This document shows, piece after piece, positions 17,210 through 25,316 of a stretch of DNA of 64,000 bases (positions are counted from its first letter, which is position 1; every line of letters begins with the position of its first letter). Source of the stretch: CAZWDL01 sp964632995 (GTDB taxonomy: Bacteria > Bacteroidota > Bacteroidia > Chitinophagales > Saprospiraceae). The translations under genes and the position numbers were made by a program. The notes under the pieces were generated by a model. The model was given only the letters and a program-made list of their open reading frames with translations, ran no database searches and was not told the origin of the DNA. The stretch lies in contig CAZWDL010000014.1 of NCBI GenBank assembly GCA_964632995.1, forward strand, positions 1 through 64,000, written 5' to 3'.

Positions 17210-17303
17210 CCTCAGCGAGGCGATAGCCGAGCCTCCACAGCCCCGAAGCAGGAGCTTCAGGGCCCCCACAGGCAGCCGGGCCGAAGGGCTCGGCAACCCC
17301 CGT
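17210..17303 (+). repeat. REP-like hairpin repeat, copy R3
   Basis: This is the third copy of the 95-bp family, lying just after the stop of the 1465-residue protein gene. It reads CTCAGCGAGGCGATAGCCGA, a hairpin with arms CCCCGAAGC and GCTTCAGGG, CCCCCACAGGCAGCC, and a last hairpin GCCGAAGGGCTCGGC before AACCCCC. The minus strand of 5582-5680 matches it closely. The element covers the false upstream extension of the symporter reading frame. Confidence 0.75.
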
Positions 17304-17390
17304 ACTCAAATGGTAAGATTAAAATTTGGGATGATTCCCCTTTTCGGTTTTCCATCTTTTCTTACTTTTAGGCAGCATAAACTGCCAATC

Positions 17391-18644
17391 ATGTCTGAAC
17401 GAAAAACACCTATCCTCCCCTTTATACTAGTCACCAGTCTGTTTCTGATGTGGGGACTGGCCAATAACATGACCGATACGCTGCTGGCTGCCTTCAAGAA
17501 AATCATGTCGATGACGGATTTTCAGACCACCTTTGTGCAGTACGCGTTCTACGGCGCCTATTTTTGCCTGGCGATTCCCGCGGCGCTTCTGATCAAAAGA
17601 TTTACGTATAAAACCGGCGTGCTCGTTGGGTTGGGACTGTTTATCAGCGGGGCCCTGCTCTTTTATCCGGCTAGTAGGACGATGGTCTACGGGCATTTTC
17701 TGGCGGCTTTGTTCATTCTGGCGGGCGGCCTGTCCATCCTGGAAACTTCGGCCAATCCCTACATCATCGCAATGGGACCGGAGGCGACGGGAACGCAGCG
17801 ATTGAACCTGGCGCAATCTTTCAATCCTATCGGTTCTATTATCGGGGTAATCCTGAGCAAGTACTTTATTTTGGCAAACCTCAACGCCGCGGGTGCGGAA
17901 GAGCGGGCGCAGATGTCGCCGGAAGCCTTGCGGCAAATACAGGGAGAGGAGCTCTCGGCGGTCATGGGGCCCTATGTGGGGGTAGCATTTTTTCTGCTGT
18001 TACTCTGGCTGGTCATTGCTTTCACCAAAATGCCGAAGGCCTCGGATGAGGTAAATGCGGTAGACTTCGGGGCTGCTTTCCGGCGATTGATCAAAAAGCG
18101 GCATTACGTGTGGGCGGTGGTTGCGCAGTTTTTCTATGTCGGCGCCCAGATCGGGGTCTGGTCTTTTACCATTCGCTACGTGATGAAAGAGTTGCAGCTC
18201 AATGAGGAACAGGCAGCCACCTATTACCTGGCGGCGTTGGTGCTTTTTCTGGCCTTCCGCTTCATTTGCACCTTCCTGATGCGTTTCATTTCGCCGCGGC
18301 ACTTGCTGAGCGCCCTGGCGGGTATCGCTATGGTGCTGACCCTGATCGTAATTACAGGGGGCGGCTTCGTCGGTGTTTATGCGTTGATTTCCATCTCGGC
18401 CTGTATGTCGCTGATGTTTCCTACCATTTACGGTCTTGGCTTGCGCGACCTGGGAGAAGATACCAAGATCGGCGGTTCGGGCCTTATTATGGCTATCCTT
18501 GGCGGCGCCGTCTTGACAGGAGTGCAGGGGAAGATATCGGATATGACCGGAAGCATCAATCTGGCCTTTTTCGTGCCGCTGATCTGCTTCGGTATCATCG
18601 TCTATTTTGCCTTGAAAGAAGCGAAAGAATTGAAAAGTGTTTGA
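17391..18644 (+). CDS. FucP-family sugar:H+ symporter (MFS)
   Basis: The reading frame stays open upstream to 17196, but that extension crosses the R3 repeat, so I take the ATG at 17391, giving 417 residues as expected for the family. Twelve hydrophobic helices are evident. Family motifs are the N-terminal FLMWGLANNMTDTLLAAFK, YGAYFCLAIPAALLIKRFTYK, LETSANPYIIAMGPE and RLNLAQSFNPIGSIIG, all typical of L-fucose/glucose-galactose permeases of the inner membrane. The protein probably imports fucose or another hexose released by hydrolases such as the fucosidase-like chimera at 25317. The gene ends inside a strong stem-loop shared with the convergent gdhA. Confidence 0.88.
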   Translation: MSERKTPILPFILVTSLFLMWGLANNMTDTLLAAFKKIMSMTDFQTTFVQYAFYGAYFCLAIPAALLIKRFTYKTGVLVGLGLFISGALLFYPASRTMVYGHFLAALFILAGGLSILETSANPYIIAMGPEATGTQRLNLAQSFNPIGSIIGVILSKYFILANLNAAGAEERAQMSPEALRQIQGEELSAVMGPYVGVAFFLLLLWLVIAFTKMPKASDEVNAVDFGAAFRRLIKKRHYVWAVVAQFFYVGAQIGVWSFTIRYVMKELQLNEEQAATYYLAALVLFLAFRFICTFLMRFISPRHLLSALAGIAMVLTLIVITGGGFVGVYALISISACMSLMFPTIYGLGLRDLGEDTKIGGSGLIMAILGGAVLTGVQGKISDMTGSINLAFFVPLICFGIIVYFALKEAKELKSV

Positions 18645-18679
18645 GTTCCTAACCTTAGTACTCAGGAACTCAAACACTT
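18635..18679. terminator. Bidirectional terminator between symporter and gdhA
   Basis: AAGTGTTTGAGTTCCT (18635-18650) pairs perfectly over 16 bases with 18664-18679, with a 13-base loop. The left arm includes the symporter's TGA stop, and the right arm ends 14 bases before the gdhA stop. It is flanked by A/T bases on both sides and can serve both convergent genes. Confidence 0.8.
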
Positions 18680-18692
18680 AAGTACTCAGACA

Positions 18693-20060
18693 TCAAACAT
18701 TCCCCTCCGCCAGCATGGCATCGGCCACCCGGATAAAGCCGGCAATATTAGCGCCTTGTACGTAGTCGACGAAGCCGTCGGGGCGGGCGCCGTATTCTAC
18801 GCACTGGCGATGGATGTTCTGCATGATCTGGCGCAGTTTGTGGTCGACTTCCTCGCGCGGCCACTGGGCGTGGGTAGCGTTTTGAGCCATTTCCAGTCCT
18901 GAGGTAGCTACCCCGCCCGCATTGGCCGCCTTACCCGGTCCGTAGAGGATCTGCGCTTGGTGGAAGCGTTGTACGGCTTCCGGCGTAGAGGGCATATTGG
19001 CGCCTTCGGCAACGAGGATGCAGCCGTTATTGATCAGCAATTCAGCATCATCGCCGTCGAGCTCATTTTCGGTGGCGCAAGGCAGGGCGATGTCGACAGG
19101 TACGCTCCATGGTTTTTCGCCGGGGTAATACCCGCATTCGTAAACCTCAGCGTATTCCTTGATACGGCCGCGCCGGACGTTTTTCAGTTCCTTGATAAAC
19201 TCCAGTTTTTCCATATCAATGCCATCCGGGTCGTAGATGAATCCGCTACTGTCGGATGCGGTAACGGGAATACCGCCCAGTTGAATGACTTTTTCTAAAG
19301 CAAATTGAGCGACGTTACCGGAGCCGGAAATGGCGACTTTCTTGCCTTCCATGGAGTCCCCTACGTGGTGCAGCATCTCTTCGGCGAAATAGCCGAGGCC
19401 GTAGCCCGTCGCTTCGGGACGTATCTGACTGCCGCCGTAGGCGAGCGCTTTCCCGGTGATGACGCCGCTGAAATCGTTGCGCAGGCGCTTGTATTGGCCA
19501 AAGAGATAGCCGACTTCCCGGGCGCCTACCCCGATATCGCCCGCTGGTACGTCCGTATTTGGACCGATATGGCGGCAGAGCTCGATCATAAAGCTTTGAC
19601 AGAAGCGCATGATCTCATTATCCGACTTCCCCTTGGGATCGAAATCGGATCCCCCTTTACCGCCGCCCATCGGCAGTGTAGTCAGCGAATTTTTAAAAAC
19701 CTGTTCAAAGGCGAGAAACTTCAGGATGCTCAGGTTGACGCTCGGATGGAAGCGCAAGCCGCCTTTGTAGGGGCCGATGGCGCTGTTCATCTGCACGCGG
19801 AACCCCCGGTTGATCCGGTAGTTACCGTCGTCATCCGTCCACGGAACACGGAAAATAATCACCCGCTCGGGCTCAGCCATCCGCTCCAGCAGGGCGGCTC
19901 GCTGGTACTTTGGGTTTTGCTCAATGAACGGCAAAATAGTAGAAGCAACCTCTTCTACAGCCTGCAAAAATTGAGGCTCGTACGGGTTTTTTTGCTTCAT
20001 GAGTTCCATGAATTGTTTCGTGCGAACTTCTTTGGTCTCAACGATCGTTGTCGGAGCCAT
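18693..20060 (-). CDS. gdhA: NADP-specific glutamate dehydrogenase
   Basis: The 455-residue product is a full-length small-hexamer glutamate dehydrogenase. It interconverts 2-oxoglutarate plus ammonium and L-glutamate in the cytoplasm, normally in the assimilatory direction. Substrate-binding residues lie in NSAIGPYKGGLRFHP (residues 92-106). The catalytic Lys is Lys135 in PMGGGKGGSDFDPKGKSD, corresponding to E. coli Lys128. The Rossmann glycine motif is VAISGSGNVAQFA near residue 247. The C-terminus has the usual ANAGGVATSGLEMAQNA and YVQGANIAGF signatures. The gene is separate from its neighbours and shares a stem-loop terminator with the convergent symporter gene. No regulatory site was recognised upstream. 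Confidence 0.96.
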   Translation of the reverse strand: MAPTTIVETKEVRTKQFMELMKQKNPYEPQFLQAVEEVASTILPFIEQNPKYQRAALLERMAEPERVIIFRVPWTDDDGNYRINRGFRVQMNSAIGPYKGGLRFHPSVNLSILKFLAFEQVFKNSLTTLPMGGGKGGSDFDPKGKSDNEIMRFCQSFMIELCRHIGPNTDVPAGDIGVGAREVGYLFGQYKRLRNDFSGVITGKALAYGGSQIRPEATGYGLGYFAEEMLHHVGDSMEGKKVAISGSGNVAQFALEKVIQLGGIPVTASDSSGFIYDPDGIDMEKLEFIKELKNVRRGRIKEYAEVYECGYYPGEKPWSVPVDIALPCATENELDGDDAELLINNGCILVAEGANMPSTPEAVQRFHQAQILYGPGKAANAGGVATSGLEMAQNATHAQWPREEVDHKLRQIMQNIHRQCVEYGARPDGFVDYVQGANIAGFIRVADAMLAEGNV

Positions 20061-20286
20061 TTGGATGTTTTTTGGTTAGGTAATAATCTGGTCTGTGGCA
20101 GTACAGAGGTAAGGAAATTTCCAGCTTGCGACAATGACTTTCGCACTGTTTAGGGGTGATAATTATCGCTTGTTTTTAAGGCTTAACCACATCTTGACGA
20201 AGAAATGACAGGTCGAAGCTTTCGATCCTCAGCCGGGGAAATGGAGGCCTGCTTCTTCTCGCTGCGAGAACGGAAAACCCAGGGAC

Positions 20287-21048
20287 TCAAGAACTCAAGA
20301 ACTCCTTGAACGCCCCCACCCGGTCCCGGCTGACCACAATATCTTCCGCTTTTGGATTGCGGAGCTTGATCCTGAGTCGGCTATTGCTTAAGGTGACTAC
20401 TTCTGAGATGGCTTCGGCGCTGACGATGTACTGGCGGCTGACACGGAAAAAGTGGCGAGGGTCGAGCAGGCCTTCAATGTCGTTAAGGCTGTATTCGGTG
20501 GGGTAGGCCATTCCCCCGGCCGTCAGCAGGTAAGTCATTTTGTGACGCGAATAGAAGCAGTGGAGATCTTCCACGCGTATGGGCCGGAGCCGGTCGCCGA
20601 TTTTGACAAGGAAGCGATTTTTATAGGAAGGGGAAAGCATCTGCCGGGCGGCCTGAATCTGTTCCGCCGAGAGGGTCGCAGCGAGTGAAGAACCGGATAG
20701 TAACTTTTTCTTTTCAAAGGCGCTTTGCAGGTCTTTGAGGTCGATCGGTTTGAGCAGATAATCAATGCTGTTGACTTTGAAAGCCTGGAGAGCATACTGG
20801 TCGTAAGCTGTGGTGAAAATAACCGGCGACTGAATATTCACCTGTTCGAAAATTTCAAAGCTGAGTCCATCGGCCAGGTGGATATCGAGGAAGATCAGAT
20901 CGGGGGGAAGATGGGAGGAAAACCATTGCACGGCCTCTTTCACGCTGGGAATGGCGGCTAATATCTGAATAGAGGGATCGAACCGATTTAATAATCGCTG
21001 CAGGTGCCTGGTGGCCGGGGCTTCGTCTTCGACGATAACTACATTCAT
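20287..21048 (-). CDS. LytTR-type response regulator
   Basis: The 253-residue protein has an N-terminal receiver domain with acidic pocket EDE (7-9), phosphoacceptor Asp55 in LIFLDIH, Thr in FTTAYD and Lys in LLKPID. A C-terminal LytTR DNA-binding domain runs from about residue 150 (KIGDRLRPIRVEDLHCFYS) to HFFRVSRQYIVS and SRDRVGAFKEFL. Its ATG overlaps the stop of the upstream kinase gene by four bases (ATGA), implying translational coupling and a cognate pair. It is the last gene of a four-gene unit headed by a TonB-dependent receptor, so it probably controls that transport system or a related stress response. Confidence 0.93.
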   Translation of the reverse strand: MNVVIVEDEAPATRHLQRLLNRFDPSIQILAAIPSVKEAVQWFSSHLPPDLIFLDIHLADGLSFEIFEQVNIQSPVIFTTAYDQYALQAFKVNSIDYLLKPIDLKDLQSAFEKKKLLSGSSLAATLSAEQIQAARQMLSPSYKNRFLVKIGDRLRPIRVEDLHCFYSRHKMTYLLTAGGMAYPTEYSLNDIEGLLDPRHFFRVSRQYIVSAEAISEVVTLSNSRLRIKLRNPKAEDIVVSRDRVGAFKEFLSS

Positions 21049-22112
21049 TTCTCTTGGTAGAGTAAGGGCAATTTCACACTAAAGAATTGATCATCCTGTT
21101 CGATGAGTACGGAATGATCGGAGAGTAATTCATAACGCGATTGAATATTGCGCAGACCGATGCCCCCGTTTTCGCCGGATATCCGGTTTCTTCTTTTCAT
21201 TTTATTGCTCACCAGAATGGCGTCGTCACACTGAGCGATGCGGATGCGCAAAGGGTGTCGGGCAGATATCTCGTTGTGTTTTATGGCATTCTCCACGAGC
21301 ATTTGCAGGGCCAGCGGGGCGATGCAGGCATTCTCCGGCGCATCGAGGTCAATATCGATTCGGAGCTGGTCGCCGTATCGAATCTGCTGCAAAAAAAGGT
21401 AGGAGCGGACAAAATCCAGCTCTTCTTTTAGCGGCGCGACCTCTTTCCCATGGCTGTCGAGAACATACCGGTACACATTAGATAGTTGTTTGATGAATCT
21501 GGCCGATTGGTCGGCGTCTTCGTACACCAGGTTGGTCAGGGTATTGAGACTGTTGAATAAAAAGTGGGGATTAACCTGTTGCTTGAGCACCTCAAACTGA
21601 GAGGTAAGCGACTCGCGTTTCAGGCGTTCGTTCTGCACCGCCAGTGCTCGCCAGGACAGGAAGAAGCCCCTTGCACTCAGAAAGGTGGCGATGATGATGG
21701 TGATGACCACCGCAATCCAGCTGTCGCCGGTTATCCGCGCCAGCGACAACTGCCGGAGAGAATAACCTTCCGTCAGATAGATGACGGTGGTAATGGCTGA
21801 CATGACCAGCACGGTATATGAGATCGTCAGCATGAGGTTGATGAACAATCGCTTCAGTGGTCCCTTTTCCCAAGGCAGGTAACCATCGAGCCAGACAAAG
21901 ATCAGCTCATTACCCTTCCACAACGACAACCAGATCAAACCGGAAAAGGGTCCGGCGGTGTAGTAAAAACGGGAGTCATCCCACCCGGTGGGTTGAAAGA
22001 CAAAAGCCATCAGATAACCGGCCAGAAAAATGAGCCCCACCTCGATGAGGTGCCGCCGGAGGTTCTTTCCCCTTCTGGTTTCGCAATTTGCAGCCATAGT
22101 ATAAAGATACAA
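21045..22112 (-). CDS. LytS-like sensor histidine kinase
   Basis: The protein is 355 residues from 22112, or 350 from the ATG at 22097. Four hydrophobic helices occupy about residues 25-155 (VGLIFLAGYLMAFVF, FSGLIWLSLW, LMLTISYTVLVMSAITTVIYL, WIAVVITIIIATFL). The His_kinase domain follows, with the phosphoacceptor His183 in QQVNPHFLFNSLNTL and the ATPase motifs LQMLVENAIKHN and GGIGLRNIQSR. This is the usual inner-membrane kinase partner of LytTR regulators in Bacteroidota. There is no periplasmic sensor domain; the stimulus is probably perceived in the membrane. Overlap with the regulator gene supports pairing. Confidence 0.92.
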   Translation of the reverse strand: MYLYTMAANCETRRGKNLRRHLIEVGLIFLAGYLMAFVFQPTGWDDSRFYYTAGPFSGLIWLSLWKGNELIFVWLDGYLPWEKGPLKRLFINLMLTISYTVLVMSAITTVIYLTEGYSLRQLSLARITGDSWIAVVITIIIATFLSARGFFLSWRALAVQNERLKRESLTSQFEVLKQQVNPHFLFNSLNTLTNLVYEDADQSARFIKQLSNVYRYVLDSHGKEVAPLKEELDFVRSYLFLQQIRYGDQLRIDIDLDAPENACIAPLALQMLVENAIKHNEISARHPLRIRIAQCDDAILVSNKMKRRNRISGENGGIGLRNIQSRYELLSDHSVLIEQDDQFFSVKLPLLYQEK

Positions 22113-22140
22113 GGTTTTTCAATCGGATCCCCGCAGCAGG

Positions 22141-22190
22141 AGTTTGGAAATTTGAAACCGGGAATTTTATTTTCAGATCTTCTAAACTCC
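22141..22190. repeat. Small palindromic repeat (TTTTCAGATCTTCTAAACT family)
   Basis: TTTTCAGATCTTCTAAACT at 22170-22188 is identical to 38819-38837, and an AACCGGGAA block precedes both copies. Here the left half (AGTTTGGAAATTTGAAA) mirrors the right half, so a hairpin can form. It lies between the TPR-like gene stop and the kinase gene. Confidence 0.55.
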
Positions 22191-22829
22191 TCAGGGGCAT
22201 TGTTGCTTTGCCGCGCGGGCGCTCTCCAGCCCCCACGCCGGATCAAGCGGATGCTCCGGCTGATCGTTCCCGAACAGGGCGATGGCTTTATCCAGTTTGG
22301 CGCAGGCCTCGGCAGGTTCCGAGCCGAAAAACCGGGCGGTGCCCATTTCCATCTGCGCCAGGAGGGTGAGCGCCCGCGGGTTTTTGGGGTCCATTTGCAC
22401 CGCCCGGCTGAGCGTTTGAGTGGCCAGGCCGGAGTACTGTGGCCCCCGGCCGGCCGGATCGACGGCAACGCGCATCATCTGGACAAAGCCTTCCAGGGCT
22501 TTCAACTCGGATTCCTTTTCCACCCGTTCATTGGCCTGTTTCACCAATTCCTCAGCCTGGTCTAAGTACTGGTCCTTTACGGAAGTCGCCTCCGCGCGGC
22601 TGCTCATCATGATGTTGCCGAAGGCGGCGTAATACAGCGGGTGCCATTCTTTCTGCTCTGCCTGCGCGATGCGCGTAAAGGCATTGACGACGGACTGTAA
22701 TTCCTCTATGGCTTGCGCTTCATAGAGTTGTTGGATGTTTTCCTGCATGATTTCCAGATATCCGGAAGGAGTACGGAAGGACATGAAGGTGATGGCTAAT
22801 AATCCCAGGGTGATGCAAAATGCTTTCAT
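22191..22829 (-). CDS. Exported TPR-like protein, TonB-receptor operon partner
   Basis: The 212-residue protein has a short N-terminal hydrophobic signal (FCITLGLLAITFMSF). The rest is helical with tetratricopeptide-like periodicity, for example YLDQAEELVKQANERVEKES and LSRAVQMDPKNPRALTLLAQM, and ends after AWGLESARAAKQQCP. It lies 17 bases downstream of a TonB-dependent receptor gene and upstream of the kinase/regulator pair. Proteins of this kind recur in this operon layout in Bacteroidota, but their biochemical function is not established. A periplasmic or outer-membrane-associated scaffold role is the simplest inference. Confidence 0.7.
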   Translation of the reverse strand: MKAFCITLGLLAITFMSFRTPSGYLEIMQENIQQLYEAQAIEELQSVVNAFTRIAQAEQKEWHPLYYAAFGNIMMSSRAEATSVKDQYLDQAEELVKQANERVEKESELKALEGFVQMMRVAVDPAGRGPQYSGLATQTLSRAVQMDPKNPRALTLLAQMEMGTARFFGSEPAEACAKLDKAIALFGNDQPEHPLDPAWGLESARAAKQQCP

Positions 22830-22846
22830 GGTGGTACTGATTTTAA

Positions 22847-25030
22847 TTATAGATTCGGTAATTGATTGAGCACCTGGTCTTTTGAGAGCGTGATAAAAAG
22901 GCCGAGAAAGAGGAAGCGCCGGGCAGGCTGGCGGATGGCGCGCGAGGCGTAAATCCCTTCCTCATCCGGCCGGGAAGCAAATTCACGGCCGAAAATATTG
23001 TTCCGTCCCAGCACATTTGTCGCGCTGGCATGGAGAATCATGTTCTGGCTGATCAGGTAGCTGAGGTTAAAGCTCAGGTCCTGATAAGCTTTCGTTTGCC
23101 GGTTTTGGAAACCGGGTTCGTTGGGATCGTGATAAGGGCGTCCGGAAGCATAGCGGAAGGTAGCGCCGATCTGAGATTTGATAGTGGGAACAAACTGCTT
23201 GTACACGATGGAAAAATTGTGCCGTGAGGCAAAGGACGGAACGGCCGCTTCCGGAAAGTCGCGGTAATCGCGCCGGGTATCCAGGAAGGAGTACGAAAAC
23301 CAGTAGTCGACGTTTTTTATTGTCCGGTTGTCCCGCCAGAATAGATCGATGCCGCGGGCGAAGCCGGAGCCGGCATTGGTATGCATGGAGGGCGATCCTT
23401 CCCGGGGGCTTTGATATTTAATGAGGTCATCGTAATCTTTATGGTAGGTTTCTATCCGGAAGGTACGTCCTTCCCGCATGATCTGGTAATTCAGGATATA
23501 GTGAGTAGCTTTTTCGGGACGCAGGGTAGGCGCATGGAGCCTTTGTTCGGTTGCCGGGGCTTGCTGATAGCGACCTATTGCCGCTGATATCTGGCTGTTG
23601 CCTCCGGTCTTGTATGCGAGCGATGCACGCGGGGCTACGTGCCAATCGCGGGAAAGGCTGTAATATTCGGAACGAAGCCCAACCCGCGCGAGTAACTTTG
23701 CCGATAAGTGAAGGTCTGCTTCCGCAAAAAAAGCCGGCAGATGGTCCGTGAAACCGGCGGAAAACACCTCCCCTTCTCCGGCGTCCCGAAGCGTTTGTTG
23801 GAAATCGGTCAGGAAGTATTCCGTTCCGGTTTTCAGTTCCAGTTCGGCGGATATCCGTTTCTGCAGGGTGAATTTTCCGTGAAATCCGAGTTCCGGCTGA
23901 TCGCCTTCGTCCTGATTCAGTCCGATGCGATCGTGGTTATAGGTCAGGGAAGTACCGGCGCGGTAGATCCAGCCTCCGGCCAGCTCGTCGTGGAGGGTGG
24001 CGTTGAAATAAGCGTAATTATTTCGAAGATCGGTCCAGATTGGTTGACCGGGTTCATCGAGGGAATAGCGGTTGAGTGAAAAGCTGGAATGGTTGCCGTT
24101 GCCGAACAGCTTGAGTATACCTGAGGTGCCCATCTTTTTGCGATAAGCAAAACTCCCCTCGTAGGAGGTCGGCGGATCGATCCAGTCGATATCCTGATTG
24201 ATCAGGGAGAAATAGGGGTCGATATTGGTGTATTGCAACTTGCCGGAGAGTGAGGAGGCGTCCCAGGCCTTGGTAAAAGCCGCGTCAACACCGACGCTCA
24301 TCAGGGAGATATCGAGGCGGTTTTGNNNNNNNNNNACCGGTTTGGAATGGAGCACGAGGGCGGAGGAGAGCGCCTGGCCGTATTCGGCGGAATAACCGCC
24401 GGTGCTGAAGCTTGCGCCGCTGAACATAAAAGGCAGGAATCGCGAGCGCGACGGCGTGTTGGGCGCGGCTGGGCTGTAGAAATTTTGCACCAGCATCCCG
24501 TCGATGAAGGTTTTAGCCTCGCGCCCTTCGCCGCCCCGGACAAATAATCGTCCTTCTTCACCTACGGCCTGAGTTCCGGGCAGCGTATTGAATACGCCGG
24601 CCAGATCGGCGGTGGCGCCCGCAGTTGTCACTATATCCAGCGGCTGTAAAACTTCCCGGCGCTTTTCTCCGCCGGCGGCGAAAGAGCCGGCGGTGATGAC
24701 CACCTGATCGAGCTCCAGGGCGCCGACGGCGAGGGTGATGTGCAGGTTCAGCGAATCTCCATTTAAATTAACCGGCAGCTCCGTATCCTCATATCCCAGG
24801 AAAGTTACCCGGAGTATCTGCTCGCCTTGCAGCGCAGTCGAAAAAGAGAACCGGCCGCCCTCGAAGCTGGTGGCGCCGTCATAGCTGTCGACCAGAAACA
24901 CATTGGCTCCGATGATGGAGTTGCCGTTGCGGTCGACGACTGTTCCGGCAATCTTGGCGTCTGACTGCGACAGCGCTGTGCCGGTCAGGTAGCATAAAAA
25001 GAGTAGCAAGCGGAAACTGCGGTACAACAT
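22847..25030 (-). CDS. TonB-dependent receptor with carboxypeptidase-regulatory-like N-domain
   Basis: The 727-residue outer-membrane receptor has a signal peptide (to about residue 21). A CarboxypepD_reg-like beta-sandwich follows (KIAGTVVDRNGNSIIGANVFL, about 25-105), then a plug domain (TLPGTQAVGEEGRLFVRGGEG, about 145-165) and a beta-barrel. The C-terminus has the expected RQPARRFLFLGLFITLSK closing strands. It should take up a metal chelate or organic substrate with energy from TonB. A 10-base run of N at 24326-24335 interrupts the barrel-start region, so about three residues are unknown. It heads a unit with the TPR-like protein, histidine kinase and LytTR regulator. No SusD partner is present, which argues against a classic polysaccharide locus. 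Confidence 0.9.
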   Translation of the reverse strand: MLYRSFRLLLFLCYLTGTALSQSDAKIAGTVVDRNGNSIIGANVFLVDSYDGATSFEGGRFSFSTALQGEQILRVTFLGYEDTELPVNLNGDSLNLHITLAVGALELDQVVITAGSFAAGGEKRREVLQPLDIVTTAGATADLAGVFNTLPGTQAVGEEGRLFVRGGEGREAKTFIDGMLVQNFYSPAAPNTPSRSRFLPFMFSGASFSTGGYSAEYGQALSSALVLHSKPXXXXQNRLDISLMSVGVDAAFTKAWDASSLSGKLQYTNIDPYFSLINQDIDWIDPPTSYEGSFAYRKKMGTSGILKLFGNGNHSSFSLNRYSLDEPGQPIWTDLRNNYAYFNATLHDELAGGWIYRAGTSLTYNHDRIGLNQDEGDQPELGFHGKFTLQKRISAELELKTGTEYFLTDFQQTLRDAGEGEVFSAGFTDHLPAFFAEADLHLSAKLLARVGLRSEYYSLSRDWHVAPRASLAYKTGGNSQISAAIGRYQQAPATEQRLHAPTLRPEKATHYILNYQIMREGRTFRIETYHKDYDDLIKYQSPREGSPSMHTNAGSGFARGIDLFWRDNRTIKNVDYWFSYSFLDTRRDYRDFPEAAVPSFASRHNFSIVYKQFVPTIKSQIGATFRYASGRPYHDPNEPGFQNRQTKAYQDLSFNLSYLISQNMILHASATNVLGRNNIFGREFASRPDEEGIYASRAIRQPARRFLFLGLFITLSKDQVLNQLPNL
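24326..24335. other. Assembly gap (10 N) inside TonB-receptor gene
   Basis: Ten undetermined bases interrupt the receptor coding sequence. The frame reads consistently on both sides, so the gene is probably intact and the gap is a placeholder of uncertain true length. Confidence 0.95.
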
Positions 25031-25234
25031 TCTTCCAGGGTTTAATTTCTGATCGATTTATCCACAATTTGCCGCTATCGATGGCGGAAAGAAACTTTTT
25101 CGAACCGAACCGTCGAATGAGCCGGATGAACCGCCGTGTGAGAAGATGAGCCGGAACATCGGCGTGGCTGCGAATGCCGCTCAAACCTGAATTTTATAAG
25201 TGAAAAATGCGATTTTATGGATTGAGCGTTCAAA

Positions 25235-25277
25235 AGTTCAAGGTTCTGGGGTTACCCGAACTATTGAACCTTGAACT
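25235..25277. promoter_or_regulatory. 12-bp stem-loop between divergent genes
   Basis: AGTTCAAGGTTC at 25235-25246 pairs perfectly with GAACCTTGAACT at 25266-25277. The structure lies 40 bases before the start of the GH29/GH43 gene and about 200 bases from the divergent TonB-receptor start. It could be an operator-like palindrome, a 5'-UTR hairpin or a small repeat; no U-tract follows it. Confidence 0.5.
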
Positions 25278-25316
25278 ATTATACTTACATTCACTATCTT
25301 CCGGATAAAATCCGGT

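Noticed and set aside
20061..20286. Terminator or RNA gene after the LytTR regulator
   Set aside because: A small TTCTCGC/GCGAGAA stem exists near 20257, but it has no U-tract and no conserved RNA structure was recognisable.
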